Assembly: GCF_021738965.1 (NCBI RefSeq)
Contig: NZ_JAKKOQ010000006.1
Location: forward strand, 186,001 to 250,000
Source: Gordonia zhenghanii
GTDB taxonomy: Bacteria; Actinomycetota; Actinomycetes; Mycobacteriales; Mycobacteriaceae
Length of the DNA stretch: 64,000 nt
Direction: 5' to 3'
The notes below the pieces were generated by a model. It was given only the letters and a program-made list of their open reading frames with translations. It made no database searches and was not told where the DNA came from. Below, in pieces: positions 1 through 8,887 of this stretch; positions within the stretch are counted from its first letter, which is position 1; every line of letters starts with the position of its first letter. A program made the position numbers and the translations under genes.

Positions 1-315
1 GGCGAGTTCACGATCCCGGCGGGCGATCGTGTCCTGCTGTTGATCGGTTCGGCGAATCGCGACGAAGAGATCTTCGGCGACGACGCCGACCGGTTCGTGA
101 TCGGACGCGACAGCGACCGCACCATCATGAGCTTCGGCCTGGGCACGCACTTCTGCCTCGGAGCACACCTCGCTCGACTGGAGACCGAGATCGGTCTCGC
201 GCAGATAGCTCGGACCATCAGCTCGTTCGACATCGACTTCGAACGTGCGGCTCGTGTCCACTCGGTGAACGTCCGCGGCTTCGCAGACCTTCCCATGACC
301 GTGAAGGCCCGGTGA
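1..315 (+). CDS. Cytochrome P450, C-terminal fragment (start outside window)
   Basis: The reading frame is open from base 1, so only about the last 104 residues are present. They contain the haem-binding loop FGLGTHFCLGAH, whose Cys (codon 154-156) is the fifth haem-iron ligand of P450s, preceded by the meander stretch leading from SANRDEE to DADRF. The stop is at 313-315 and the SDR follows 6 bases later, so the two are probably cotranscribed. In M. tuberculosis the gene upstream of the SDR and cyp51 is the P450 cyp123 (Rv0766c); conserved order suggests this is its counterpart, but the fragment alone only proves a bacterial class I P450. Substrate unknown. Confidence 0.9.
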   Translation, partial: GEFTIPAGDRVLLLIGSANRDEEIFGDDADRFVIGRDSDRTIMSFGLGTHFCLGAHLARLETEIGLAQIARTISSFDIDFERAARVHSVNVRGFADLPMTVKAR

Positions 316-321
316 CTCGCG

Positions 322-1107
322 ATGAGATTCCAGCCGCACCCCGACCGCCGTCCCGTCCTCGTCGCAGGCGCATCGTCCGGAATCGGTGAGGCCACCGCTC
401 GACGACTCGGCGGTCTCGGCTACCCGGTGGCGCTCGGCGCCCGCCGTGTCGACAAGCTCGCCGCACTCGCCGACGAGATCAACGGTGCAGGCGGGGAAGC
501 GGTCGCGGTGGAACTCGACGTCACGTCGGACGAGTCGGTGTCCTCTGCGGTGAAGTCCGCGCAGGACGTTCTCGGACCGTTGGAGATCGTGGTCTCCGGG
601 GCGGGTGATCTGCAGATCGGTCGCGCCCACGAGATGGCCGTGGACGAGTGGGCGGCGCAGATCGACGTCCACCTGGTCGGCGCGTACCGCCTGTACCGCG
701 CAGTGGTCCCCGACATGATCGAGCGCCGTCGCGGCGACTTCGTGTTCATCAGTTCCGACGTCGTCTCGCATCCGCGCCCGTGGTCGTCGGCGTACGTCGC
801 AGCCAAGTTCGGGGTCGAAGGACTCGTCGCGACCGCCTACATGGAACTCGAGGGCACGGGTGTCCGTACGGGCCTCGTCCGTCCCGGTCAGACGATGACC
901 GGCATGGGCATGAACCTGGATCAGAAGGCCACTGAGAGCATGCTCGGCGACTGGGTGGAGTTCGGCCTCGCCAGGCACGGGCACTTCCTGGAACCCGACA
1001 ACCTCGCGCACGCGGTCTTGGCGATGGTGACGCTCCCGCCGGGGGCACACATGAAGGCCGTCGACGTCGAAGCCGAAGGCAAACTGACCGCCACGACCTC
1101 GGGTTGA
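322..1107 (+). CDS. Short-chain dehydrogenase/reductase beside CYP51
   Basis: The 261-aa protein has the classical SDR layout: nucleotide-binding GASSGIG at residues 16-22, and the catalytic set Ser144/145, Tyr158 and Lys162 (YVAAK). The usual NNAG motif is replaced by VSGAG at about 91-95, a modest deviation. It should be a soluble NAD(P)-dependent oxidoreductase acting on an alcohol or ketone. It lies between a P450 and CYP51, the same position as Rv0765c in the mycobacterial cyp51 cluster, which suggests it oxidises or reduces a P450 product. No substrate can be read from the sequence. The start has only weak ribosome-binding potential, but no better start is visible. Confidence 0.9.
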   Translation: MRFQPHPDRRPVLVAGASSGIGEATARRLGGLGYPVALGARRVDKLAALADEINGAGGEAVAVELDVTSDESVSSAVKSAQDVLGPLEIVVSGAGDLQIGRAHEMAVDEWAAQIDVHLVGAYRLYRAVVPDMIERRRGDFVFISSDVVSHPRPWSSAYVAAKFGVEGLVATAYMELEGTGVRTGLVRPGQTMTGMGMNLDQKATESMLGDWVEFGLARHGHFLEPDNLAHAVLAMVTLPPGAHMKAVDVEAEGKLTATTSG

Positions 1108-1171
1108 GCCTCGCTGCTGATCGAGATCCCCCAAACCCCCGAAAACATCAACAGTCTCAAGGAGAACCGAC

Positions 1172-2554
1172 ATGACTGCTGTCACCTCAAAGCGCGTGTC
1201 CGGCGGGGCAGGCGAGCACGGCCACCTCGACGAGATGGCCACCGATCCGATCGCTCTGTTCCAGCGCGTGCGCGACGAGTGCGGCGACGTCGGGACGTTC
1301 CAGTTGGCCGACCGCGAAGTGGTTCTGGTGAGCGGCGCTGCCGCGAACGAGGAGTTCTTCCGCGCACCGGACGAAGTGCTCGACCAGGCTGCGGCGTACC
1401 CGTTCATGACACCGGTGTTCGGTGAGGGCGTCGTCTTCGACACCAGTCCGGAACGCCGCAGCGAGATGCTGCACAACCAGGCGCTCAAGGGCGCGCACAT
1501 GAAGCAGCACGCGGTGACCATTCCGCTCGAGGTCGAACGAATCATCGCGGACTGGGGCGACGAAGGGGAGATCGACCTTCTGGAGTTCTTCGCCGAGCTG
1601 ACGTTGTACACGTCGTCGTCCTGTCTGATCGGCGGCAAGTTCCGAGAGGAGTTGGACGTGCACGTCGCTCATCTCTTCCACGATTTGGAGAAGGGCACGG
1701 ACCCGATTGCGTATGTCGACATGCACGCCGACATCGAGAGCTTTCGACGCCGCGACGCGGCCCGTGCCGAACTCGTCGAGTTCATCGGGAAGATCATGAA
1801 GGGACGTGTCGAGAACCCGCCGGAGAACAAGGACGACCGCGACCTGGTCGACGTCCTCGTCTCGCTGATGAACGACGACGGTTCGCCGATGTTCGACGCG
1901 AACACCGTCACCGGCATCTTCATCTCGATGATGTTCGCCGGGCACCACACGACGTCGGGCACGGCGGCGTGGACGTTGATCGAGTTGCTGAAGAACCCCG
2001 ATCATCTCGCGCAGGTCACCGAGGAGCTCGACGGGATCTACGCCGACGGCATCGAGTACTCGTTCGCGGCGATGCGCCAGATTCCGAAACTCGAAGGCGC
2101 CCTCAAGGAGGCGCTCCGCCTGCATCCGCCGCTGATCATTCTCATGCGCGTGGTGCAGGAGGCATTCGAGGTCGGCGGCGTGACGGTCGAGAAAGGGCAG
2201 TCGGTCGCGGTATCGCCTGCCGTCTCGAACCGGCTGCCCGAAGACTTCCCGGACCCCGACTCGTTCGATCCGGACCGGTATGCGGAAGGCCGTCAGGAAG
2301 ACCTCGTCAATCGGTGGACGTGGATCCCGTTCGGTGCGGGGCGCCACCGGTGCGTTGGCGCTCAGTTCGCGATGATGCAGCTCAAGGCGATCTTCTCGGT
2401 TCTGTTGCGCAACTACGAGTTCAGCCTCGTCCAGGATCCGGACAGCTACCGAAACGATCACTCGAAGATGGTCGTCCAACTGCAGCAGCCGTGCCGTGTG
2501 GCCTATCGCCGCCGAGACCTGAACGACGCCGAGACCACCGCCGAGGCGTCGTGA
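1172..2554 (+). CDS. cyp51: CYP51, bacterial sterol 14-alpha-demethylase-type P450
   Basis: The 460-aa protein is recognisably CYP51. It has the BC-loop block YPFMTPVFGEGVVFD (76-90), the I-helix FAGHHTT (255-261), the ExxR pair Glu313/Arg316 in KEALRLHPP, and the haem loop FGAGRHRCVG with Cys394. These blocks match what I know of M. tuberculosis CYP51 (Rv0764c) closely along the whole length. CYP51 removes the 14-alpha-methyl group of sterols in three oxygenation steps; in mycobacteria the physiological substrate is uncertain. A good ribosome site (AAGGAG, about 8 bases before the ATG) supports the start. The stop overlaps the ferredoxin ATG, so the two are translationally coupled. Confidence 0.95.
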   Translation: MTAVTSKRVSGGAGEHGHLDEMATDPIALFQRVRDECGDVGTFQLADREVVLVSGAAANEEFFRAPDEVLDQAAAYPFMTPVFGEGVVFDTSPERRSEMLHNQALKGAHMKQHAVTIPLEVERIIADWGDEGEIDLLEFFAELTLYTSSSCLIGGKFREELDVHVAHLFHDLEKGTDPIAYVDMHADIESFRRRDAARAELVEFIGKIMKGRVENPPENKDDRDLVDVLVSLMNDDGSPMFDANTVTGIFISMMFAGHHTTSGTAAWTLIELLKNPDHLAQVTEELDGIYADGIEYSFAAMRQIPKLEGALKEALRLHPPLIILMRVVQEAFEVGGVTVEKGQSVAVSPAVSNRLPEDFPDPDSFDPDRYAEGRQEDLVNRWTWIPFGAGRHRCVGAQFAMMQLKAIFSVLLRNYEFSLVQDPDSYRNDHSKMVVQLQQPCRVAYRRRDLNDAETTAEAS

Positions 2555-2745
2555 TGCGCGTCGTCGTCGACCGGGATCTGTGCCAGGGGCACGGGATGTG
2601 TGAGCTCGAGGCGCCCGACGTCTTCGAAGCGGGCCGAGACAGCGTGAATCTGCTCGATGAGACCCCCGGCGAGGCGCGGCGAGCCGAGGTCGAAGCCGCG
2701 GTGCAGTTCTGCCCGACACAGGCACTGAAGATCGTCGAGGAGTGA
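2554..2745 (+). CDS. 3Fe-4S-type ferredoxin, electron donor to CYP51
   Basis: The 63-aa protein has the cluster motif C10-QG-H13-GM-C16 and a distal Cys53-Pro54. The His in place of the usual second Cys of a CxxCxxC motif is typical of single-cluster ferredoxins that serve actinobacterial P450s, such as Rv0763c next to cyp51. Its ATG overlaps the CYP51 stop by one base. It carries electrons one at a time from a ferredoxin reductase to the P450; no reductase is encoded beside it, although one is encoded at 46467-47645. Confidence 0.93.
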   Translation: MRVVVDRDLCQGHGMCELEAPDVFEAGRDSVNLLDETPGEARRAEVEAAVQFCPTQALKIVEE

Positions 2746-2749
2746 CGTG

Positions 2750-3994
2750 ATGAAAGACCGACTGACCAAGGATCAACTCGCCGCACTGGTACCGGAGCTG
2801 TTGCTGACCGGACAGTTGATCGACCGGAGCGGCATGGCCCACCTCATCTCGGCGTTCGGCCGAGACGGGATGGCGCAGGTGGCGATCGAAGAGTGGATGG
2901 CGGCGAGCCCGGTGTACACGGGGCGGATACGCGCGGCACTCGGCATCGACGGCGACGGCGTCGTCGACATGTTCAAGTGCCTCCAACTCGACATCGGTGC
3001 GCCGCCGCAGTTCATGGACTTCCGGTACCGCATCGACGACGAGTACCACGGTTCGTTCGTGCTCGATCACTGCGGCGCGCTCCTCGACGTCGAGCCGATG
3101 GGGGAGGACTACGTGACCGCGATGTGCCACACCATCGAGGATCCGACGTTCGACGCGACGGCCATTGCGACCAATCGGCGTGCGCGCATCCGGCCGGTGC
3201 ATCGTCCGCCTCGGATGCCTGCCGACCGTGCGCCGCACTGCGAGTGGGCGGTGACGATCGAACCCGATCGCGAGGAACTCCCATTGCCGAAGGTGACCGA
3301 GCCGATGCTGGTTACGCAGGCCGCGACGGTGGAGCTGACGCCGATCGACCCCGATGCGACGGACGGATTGGTGGACTATCGCGGGCCGCTCGTGGAGGAC
3401 GTGAACTTCGCCGAATGGTCGACGTCGGCGTTGCGGCGGGTCCTGGAAGAAGTGACTCTCCAGCATCAACTGTTGGCGCTCGGCTTCCTCGACGCAGTGA
3501 GTCGCCGGGCCGACGACGTGGCGACGGACGACATCTTCGACAAGCAGCTCATCGGCATTGCGGGCATCGCCTCCGAGCGGGTGCGGGCAGCGGTGTGCGA
3601 GGACCGGTCCGACGCGCAGGCGCTCGCCGACGTGCTGAATCTGAACCCGGTGTTCGGTCCGCGGCAGTACACGGGCTTCTACGCCGAGGCGGTCGACGAC
3701 GAGCACGTCGAGGTCCATATCGCCCGAGACTCGAAGGCACTGGCCGACGGCGGGTGGCTTCGTCTTCTCGTCGACGGGAGGCTGGACGCGCTGCAGTCCG
3801 CCGCGACCGCAGTCCACCCGACGTGGGTTGTCGGCGAGACGGTGGATGCTCCGCTCGAGAAGCTGGTCCGGATCGGCCGTGGCGAACCGCAGCGCGAAGC
3901 AGGAGAGGTGGCGATCGTCCGGTTCTCCGGCGGAGCGTCGTTCACCTTCGCCGATCGCGGGCCGTCGCGTGCGCTTCCGTTGACGGTGGTGTGA
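2750..3994 (+). CDS. Unrecognised 414-aa protein of the CYP51 cluster
   Basis: I do not recognise this protein. It is acidic, soluble-looking, without signal peptide or membrane segments. It has an N-terminal helical part, a central block around residues 80-130 rich in aromatic and acidic residues (MDFRYRIDDEYHG, LDHCGALLDVEPMG), and a C-terminal part ending in two beta-rich stretches. The His-Cys and Glu/Asp-rich central block could be metal-binding, but this is speculation. GAGGAG at 2737-2742 lies 7 bases before the ATG at 2750, favouring it over the GTG at 2747. It follows the ferredoxin by 4 bases, so it is very likely cotranscribed with CYP51. Confidence 0.8.
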   Translation: MKDRLTKDQLAALVPELLLTGQLIDRSGMAHLISAFGRDGMAQVAIEEWMAASPVYTGRIRAALGIDGDGVVDMFKCLQLDIGAPPQFMDFRYRIDDEYHGSFVLDHCGALLDVEPMGEDYVTAMCHTIEDPTFDATAIATNRRARIRPVHRPPRMPADRAPHCEWAVTIEPDREELPLPKVTEPMLVTQAATVELTPIDPDATDGLVDYRGPLVEDVNFAEWSTSALRRVLEEVTLQHQLLALGFLDAVSRRADDVATDDIFDKQLIGIAGIASERVRAAVCEDRSDAQALADVLNLNPVFGPRQYTGFYAEAVDDEHVEVHIARDSKALADGGWLRLLVDGRLDALQSAATAVHPTWVVGETVDAPLEKLVRIGRGEPQREAGEVAIVRFSGGASFTFADRGPSRALPLTVV

Positions 3995-3996
3995 CT

Positions 3997-4016
3997 GTCA
4001 GCGACGTTCCGCTGAC
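3997..4016 (+). terminator. Small hairpin after the CYP51 operon
   Basis: A perfect 7-bp stem GTCAGCG/CGCTGAC with a 6-base loop starts two bases after the stop of the preceding gene. There is no T-run, so it is only a possible terminator or 3' stabilising hairpin. Confidence 0.4.
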
Positions 4017-4185
4017 GGCGTCACCCGGCTCCCCTGTCGTGAATCGCTGACGGGCGACGGGCGAATCCCCCTCAAATGCGTGAATCCGGCACGAAGTGTG
4101 CTGCGGGTTGGCACGATTGAGGCGGTTCTGCTCTCCGTCCTCCCGGTCTGTTCCGAGGGGACGAATCGTCACCGATGGAGGTCAT

Positions 4186-5214
4186 GTGTCGTCTCCCGTC
4201 TCCTCGCCGTCCCGCGTCTCCTCGCCGCGGCAGGCGGCAGTCAGTCGAACCGACCGTTTGACTCCGTCCGTCGTCGCGGCGTGGAAGGCCGGCCTCGGCG
4301 TCGACGCGTCGGAGATCGTGGACCCGATGCCGAGCGCGAACACCTTTACCCGCGTCGAATTCACCTCGAATCGCGATGAGCCGCTCCGCACGGTGCGGTA
4401 TGGGCACATGCTGTCGCAGTCTGCCGTCTACTGTTCGCTGCAGTCGCCGGTGCGGATCGAGTGCACGGCCGAGTCGATCAAGGAGGACCCGCGCGAGGTG
4501 CTGATCGCCAGTGTCTCGCCGATCCGTGGGGAGTCGACCCTGTGGCAGCGTGGCCAGGAATATCGCTACGCGCCGAGGGATTTGATCCTGGTCCCGACTC
4601 TGTATCCGTTCGTCCGGGCGACGACGTCGATCCACGAGTCGGCCGGAATGTTCATCCGACTCTCGGCGCTCGGGGCTCACCGGTACCTCGCTGAGCTTCC
4701 GCGGCGGCCGTCGGGGCAGGACACACCGCTGGCCCGTGCCGCCGCGACGTTCCTCCGGCGATTCGCGGTCGAGACGTCGATGACCGGTGCGAGGGTGGCG
4801 GCAGACACCGAACTCGCCGTGCTCGACCTCATCACGGCCGCGCTGTCGGAGCTCACGCTCGACGACCGGTATCGGTTGCAGGACGACAAGTTGTTCGTCA
4901 AGCAGTCGGCGGTTGACTTGATCGCGCGTCGCTGCCGCGACCCGGCGCTCACCCCCGAGATGGTCGCCGACGAACTGCACGTGTCGCGGCGACACCTGTA
5001 CCGGATGTTCGAGGGCGAGGAGAAGTCGCCCGCGATGTTGATCACCGATGGTCGGGTCGAGGCCGGTCGTAAACTGCTCGACGCAGATGCTCGGGTCCAT
5101 ATCGGCGACGTCGCCGTGGCGTCCGGGTTTCGTTCGCTCGCGACGTTCCGTAATCAGTTTAAGGCCCGTCACGGAGTCGGGCCGTCCGAGTATCGCGAGC
5201 GTCGCCGCGGGTGA
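4186..5214 (+). CDS. AraC-family transcriptional regulator
   Basis: The C-terminal third carries the two helix-turn-helix units of AraC proteins: one around ELHVSRRHLYRMFEG, the second around DVAVASGFRSLATFRNQFK followed by the family ending GVGPSEYR. The N-terminal two thirds form a sensor domain without an obvious named ligand site. I place the start at GTG 4186, preceded by GGAGG at 4177-4181, giving 342 aa; a longer frame back to 4096 has no ribosome site. The first 20 residues are Ser/Pro-rich and low in complexity. It follows the CYP51 cluster on the same strand after 190 bases and is a candidate regulator of it. Inducer unknown. Confidence 0.88.
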   Translation: MSSPVSSPSRVSSPRQAAVSRTDRLTPSVVAAWKAGLGVDASEIVDPMPSANTFTRVEFTSNRDEPLRTVRYGHMLSQSAVYCSLQSPVRIECTAESIKEDPREVLIASVSPIRGESTLWQRGQEYRYAPRDLILVPTLYPFVRATTSIHESAGMFIRLSALGAHRYLAELPRRPSGQDTPLARAAATFLRRFAVETSMTGARVAADTELAVLDLITAALSELTLDDRYRLQDDKLFVKQSAVDLIARRCRDPALTPEMVADELHVSRRHLYRMFEGEEKSPAMLITDGRVEAGRKLLDADARVHIGDVAVASGFRSLATFRNQFKARHGVGPSEYRERRRG

Positions 5215-5252
5215 TCCCTGTCGGTCTCGTCGGTCCCTGTCGGTCTCGTCGG
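5215..5252. repeat. 19-bp perfect tandem duplication
   Basis: Two identical adjacent 19-bp copies (5215-5233 and 5234-5252) start directly after the AraC stop and end just before the thioesterase stop on the other strand. It fills the whole intergenic gap between two convergent genes. It looks like a slippage duplication. Confidence 0.85.
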
Positions 5253-5253
5253 T

Positions 5254-6129
5254 TCAGACGTCGAAGCGCACGTCCGCCGTCGCGTGCGCGAGGAGTGTCC
5301 CGTCGTCGTCGCGCAGATCGGCGTCGAACACGCTGAGACGTCGCCCGAGCTTGACCGGAGTGACGTGGGTGTGGATGCGGCGGCCGTCGACGGCGGGGGA
5401 GCGCAGGAACGCGACGGTGAAGTCGACGATCTGGTACTGCTGTCCGGCGCGGGTGTGGAGCTGGGCGCCGAACGAACAGCCTTGGGCGACGACGGCGCCG
5501 ATCACTCCGCCGTGCATGGTGCCCATCATGTTGCCCATCCAGGGCGCGGTCTCGGTCGTGAATGTGAGCGCGTCGTCGTCCACTGCAGAGATCGAGCCGC
5601 CGAGGAGTTCGGCGATCGGGCCGATCGGTGCGCCGCGTCGGATCTGGTCGATCACGTCCCTGCCGGTGGCATCGGCGGGAGGGCCGTCCACTGCGGGCAC
5701 GTCGTTCGGGGCCTGTGGGACGGGGACACCTGACACCGAGTCGGTGCTCTGTGCACGGCCGACCCGGACGTTGCGTGCCAGGCCCGAGCAGAGCACTCGA
5801 CCGTCGGCGCCGGTGACCTCCACACTCGTCGTCCCGTACTCGTGCGAGGACATGCGCAGATCCGCGGTCGCCTGTAGTCGCTCGTCGATGCTCGGGCGGG
5901 CCAGCATCGACATCGTCAGACGGGACTGCAGGGAGGACGTTGACGGGTCCTGGAAGTAGAAGCGGTACCCGCCCAGGTCGTCGAACAGCACAGCCAATGC
6001 GGGCAGTTCGATGAGACCGCGATGGTCGGTGACCGAAGTGCCGAGACACTGATGCATCACGGCTCCGTCGAAGCCTTCGTCCCGGCCGACGGCGAAGGCG
6101 AGGAACGGGTCGGCAGGGTTACGGCTCAT
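5254..6129 (-). CDS. Double-hotdog acyl-CoA thioesterase
   Basis: The 291-aa protein contains two hotdog units. The C-terminal one, around residues 185-285, has the PaaI-type block MHGGVIGAVV and a long helix followed by YQIVDFTVAFLRSP. The N-terminal unit (about 20-130) is a more diverged hotdog with GFDGAVMHQCLG and LDDLGGYRFYF-like segments. Such fused thioesterases hydrolyse acyl-CoA to free acid and CoA in the cytoplasm. I chose the ATG at 6129 because conserved-looking sequence begins there; an ATG at 6192 would add 21 low-complexity residues overlapping the divergent promoter. Its substrate may be an intermediate of either neighbouring cluster. Confidence 0.82.
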   Translation of the reverse strand: MSRNPADPFLAFAVGRDEGFDGAVMHQCLGTSVTDHRGLIELPALAVLFDDLGGYRFYFQDPSTSSLQSRLTMSMLARPSIDERLQATADLRMSSHEYGTTSVEVTGADGRVLCSGLARNVRVGRAQSTDSVSGVPVPQAPNDVPAVDGPPADATGRDVIDQIRRGAPIGPIAELLGGSISAVDDDALTFTTETAPWMGNMMGTMHGGVIGAVVAQGCSFGAQLHTRAGQQYQIVDFTVAFLRSPAVDGRRIHTHVTPVKLGRRLSVFDADLRDDDGTLLAHATADVRFDV

Positions 6130-6197
6130 GTCGAACTGTCTATCAGGGCCTTCAGTGTGATCAGCGGCACGGATAGTGGCTGACTCTCGCATAAAAC

Positions 6198-6215
6198 AAT
6201 CATTCGTGCTTGATT
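6198..6215. promoter_or_regulatory. Inverted repeat in divergent promoter region
   Basis: AATCA-N8-TGATT sits in a locally AT-rich stretch between the divergent thioesterase and the Atu-like operon. It is a reasonable operator for the operon's TetR protein (15782-16387) or for control of both genes. No protein binding is shown. Confidence 0.45.
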
Positions 6216-6244
6216 ATTTTAGTGTCGTGTGTGACGCTCGACGC

Positions 6245-7030
6245 ATGACGATCGCTGACGATCTGCGAGCCGAGTACACCGCGCTCGACGACCTCGTGGC
6301 CGATCTGCCCGCTGCGGAGTGGACACGGCCGACGCCCGCTGTGGGTTGGACGATCGCGCACCAGGTAGGTCACGTCCTGTGGACCGACCGGGTGTCGTTG
6401 ATCGCGGCGACCGATTCTGATCGATTCGCCTCCGACGTCCTGGCTGTGGGGGTTCAAGACACGAGTGGGTTCGTCGACGCCGCCGCCGAGGTAGAGGCGT
6501 CGCGCGCACCCGCCGAACTCCTCGCTGACTGGCGCGAGACACGTACCGCGCTCGTCGGCGCCCTCGTCGCAGTTCCCGACGGCGTTCGACTCCCGTGGTT
6601 CGGGCCGCCGATGTCTGCGCCGTCGATGATGACTGCTCGCATCATGGAGACCTGGGCGCACGGACTCGATGTCGCGGACGCGCTCGGTGTCGACGTCGAA
6701 CCGACCGATCGGCTCCGCAACGTCGCCCATATCGGTGTCCGCACACGAGACTTCGCGTACGTGGTGAACGGGCGGACACCGCCGGTCGAGCCGTTCCGCG
6801 TCGAACTGACCGGACCGAGCGGCGAGCTGTGGACGTGGGGGCCGGGCGACGCGGCGAACATCGTCCGCGGGACGGCGCTGCACTTCGCGGAACTCGTGAC
6901 ACAGCGCCGCGCCCTCGCCGACCTCGATCTGGAGTTCGTCGGCGACGACGCGGCGCAGTGGGCGTCGATTGCGCAATGTTTCGCAGGCCCTCCTGGATCT
7001 GGGCGAGCCTCGGTGAAGGAAGGACACTGA
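6245..7030 (+). CDS. TIGR03084-type DinB/mycothiol-isomerase-fold protein
   Basis: The 261-aa protein starts [21 protein letters not shown] and has [14 protein letters not shown] near residues 35-48, typical of the four-helix metal-binding fold of the DinB and maleylpyruvate-isomerase families; His residues here and in the [15 protein letters not shown] segment would bind a divalent metal. I recognise it as the TIGR03084 type, which regularly sits immediately before AtuA-type genes in actinobacteria. Its reaction is not established. The ATG at 6245 is preferred to an upstream GTG at 6176, which lies inside the divergent promoter. It is the first gene of the Atu-like operon; the AtuA-family gene starts one base after its stop. 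Confidence 0.82.
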   Translation: MTIADDLRAEYTALDDLVADLPAAEWTRPTPAVGWTIAHQVGHVLWTDRVSLIAATDSDRFASDVLAVGVQDTSGFVDAAAEVEASRAPAELLADWRETRTALVGALVAVPDGVRLPWFGPPMSAPSMMTARIMETWAHGLDVADALGVDVEPTDRLRNVAHIGVRTRDFAYVVNGRTPPVEPFRVELTGPSGELWTWGPGDAANIVRGTALHFAELVTQRRALADLDLEFVGDDAAQWASIAQCFAGPPGSGRASVKEGH

Positions 7031-7031
7031 T

Positions 7032-8738
7032 TTGGCTTCCGACTCGGTCCGGATCGGCAACGCATCCGGCTTCTACGGCGATCGACTCAGTGCCGTGCAC
7101 GAGATGTTGGACGGTGGCAGTCTCGACTACCTGACCGGTGACTACCTCGCCGAGCTGACCATGCTGATCCTCGGCAAGGATCGTCTCAAAGACCCGTCAC
7201 GCGGCTACGCCAAGACGTTCCTGCGGCAGATGGAGACCAGCCTCGGGCTTGCGGTCGACAAGAACGTGCAGGTCGTGGTCAACGCGGGCGGGCTCAATCC
7301 GCACGGGCTGGCCGTCGCACTCCGCGAACTCGCCGAACGGCTCGGCGTCGACGCGCAAGTCGCCTTCGTGAACGGCGACGACCTCGCGCCGCGCGCCGCC
7401 GAGCTCGGACTCGGCACACCGATCACCGCCAACGCCTACCTCGGCGGCTTCGGCATCAAAGCCGCGCTCGACCGCGGGGCCGACGTCGTCGTCACCGGCC
7501 GCGTCACCGACGCATCGCTGACCGTCGGCGCGGCCGCATCGGCTTTCGGGTGGGGCTATGACGATCTCGATGCCATCGCGGGCGCCGTCGTCGCAGGCCA
7601 CGTCATCGAATGCGGAACCCAGGCGACCGGCGGCAACTACTCGTTCTTCACCGAGGTGCCGATGGACAGGCCACTCGGCTTCCCGATCGCCGAGGTCGCA
7701 GCCGACGGGTCATCGATCATCACGAAGCACGACGGCACCGGCGGCGCGGTGAGCGTAGGAACCGTCACCGCGCAACTCCTGTACGAGATCCAGGGACCAC
7801 GGTATTTGAACCCGGACGCCACAGCGCTGCTCGACACGATCGAGCTCGCACCGGCCGGACGGGACCGGGTCGCGATCACCGGCGTGCGGGGCGAAGCGCC
7901 GCCGAAAGATCTCAAAGTCTCGCTCAACCATCTCGCGGGCACTCGCAACGAGGTCGACGTCGTGATCACCGGGCTCGACGTCGAAAGCAAGGCCGCACTG
8001 TTCCAGAAGCAGTTCGAGGCCGCGCTGCCGACGAGGCCAGCCGAGCTGACCTGGGAGCTGTCCCGTCTCGACAGAGCCGACGCCGATACGCAGGAACAGG
8101 CCAGCGCCCTGCTGCGGTGCGTCGCACGCGACACCGATCCCAACGCGGTCGGCCGCTCGTTCAGCGCGACTGCTGTGGAACTGGCGCTGGCCAGCTTCCC
8201 CGGCTTCACGCTGACCTCGCCGCCCGGCAACGGAGCGCCCTACGGGGTGTTCGAACCGGGCTACGTCGACGCCGGCCTCGTCGAGCACCGCGTCAACCAG
8301 CCCGACGGAGTGTCCGTCCTGATCGAGCCGTCCCCGTTGCGTGCCGAGCCGATCCGCGACGTCAGCGTTCCCGACTCCGGGCCGGTAGGCGACTGGGGGC
8401 CGACCCGGCGCACCCCGATCGGCGAGATCGTCGGCGCCCGCAGCGGCGACAAAGGCGGCAGCGCCAACATCGGAGTGTGGGCGCGCGGCGGGGCAGACGA
8501 GTTCGAGTGGCTCGATACGACGATGACCGTCGCCAAGCTCAAAGAACTGCTGCCCGAGATCGTCGATCTGACGGTGCACCGTTACCGACTGCCGCACCTG
8601 CAGGCTCTCAACTTCGTCATCGAGGGAGTCCTCGGACGAGGAGTGGCCGAGAACGTCCGCTTCGACCCACAGGCCAAAGGCCTCGGAGAGTGGCTGCGTT
8701 CGAGAGTCGTGGACGTGCCGGAGCGGTTCGTGCGATGA
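7032..8738 (+). CDS. atuA: AtuA-family protein (acyclic terpene utilisation family)
   Basis: The 568-aa protein begins (TTG start) with the family's VRIGNASGFYGDR block, has GGLNPHGLA near residue 85 and VVVTGRVTDASLTVG near 155, and ends with a separate domain of about 110 residues around IGARSGDKGGSANIGVWAR. The AtuA family is needed for citronellol/geraniol catabolism in Pseudomonas, but its catalytic role is still unclear. GGAAGG at 7018-7023 lies 8 bases before the TTG and supports this unusual start. It is followed by an acyl-CoA dehydrogenase and a biotin-dependent carboxylase, the gene set expected for branched-chain isoprenoid-acid oxidation. Confidence 0.9.
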   Translation: MASDSVRIGNASGFYGDRLSAVHEMLDGGSLDYLTGDYLAELTMLILGKDRLKDPSRGYAKTFLRQMETSLGLAVDKNVQVVVNAGGLNPHGLAVALRELAERLGVDAQVAFVNGDDLAPRAAELGLGTPITANAYLGGFGIKAALDRGADVVVTGRVTDASLTVGAAASAFGWGYDDLDAIAGAVVAGHVIECGTQATGGNYSFFTEVPMDRPLGFPIAEVAADGSSIITKHDGTGGAVSVGTVTAQLLYEIQGPRYLNPDATALLDTIELAPAGRDRVAITGVRGEAPPKDLKVSLNHLAGTRNEVDVVITGLDVESKAALFQKQFEAALPTRPAELTWELSRLDRADADTQEQASALLRCVARDTDPNAVGRSFSATAVELALASFPGFTLTSPPGNGAPYGVFEPGYVDAGLVEHRVNQPDGVSVLIEPSPLRAEPIRDVSVPDSGPVGDWGPTRRTPIGEIVGARSGDKGGSANIGVWARGGADEFEWLDTTMTVAKLKELLPEIVDLTVHRYRLPHLQALNFVIEGVLGRGVAENVRFDPQAKGLGEWLRSRVVDVPERFVR

Positions 8739-8748
8739 GCCCCTTCCC

Positions 8749-8845
8749 GCTGATCGAGCGGAGTCCCTCCCGCTGATCGAGCCCCGTATTGCTGATCGAG
8801 CGGAGTCCTTCCCGCTGATCGAGCGGAGTCGAGATCTCGACCAGC
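8749..8845. repeat. Intergenic palindromic repeat cluster 1
   Basis: Three copies of CTGATCGAGCGGAGTC and a partial one lie head to tail here, the last extended to GAGATCTCGACCAGC so that it forms a small hairpin. The same unit is found at 44.0 and 59.6 kb. It separates the AtuA gene from the acyl-CoA dehydrogenase without an obvious T-rich terminator. Confidence 0.85.
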
Positions 8846-8887
8846 AGACGGATCTCGACCGAACGACAACATTTCACAAGGAGACAT

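Noticed and set aside
1187-3817. Long minus-strand open frame (876 codons) opposite CYP51, ferredoxin and the 414-aa gene
   Set aside because: It is rich in Arg, His and Val with no domain, spans three well-supported genes, and has no ribosome site; it is a high-GC antisense shadow.
5048-5959. Plus-strand open frame of 303 codons over the AraC tail and the thioesterase
   Set aside because: Ser/Arg-rich with no domain, and it crosses two well-supported genes on both strands.
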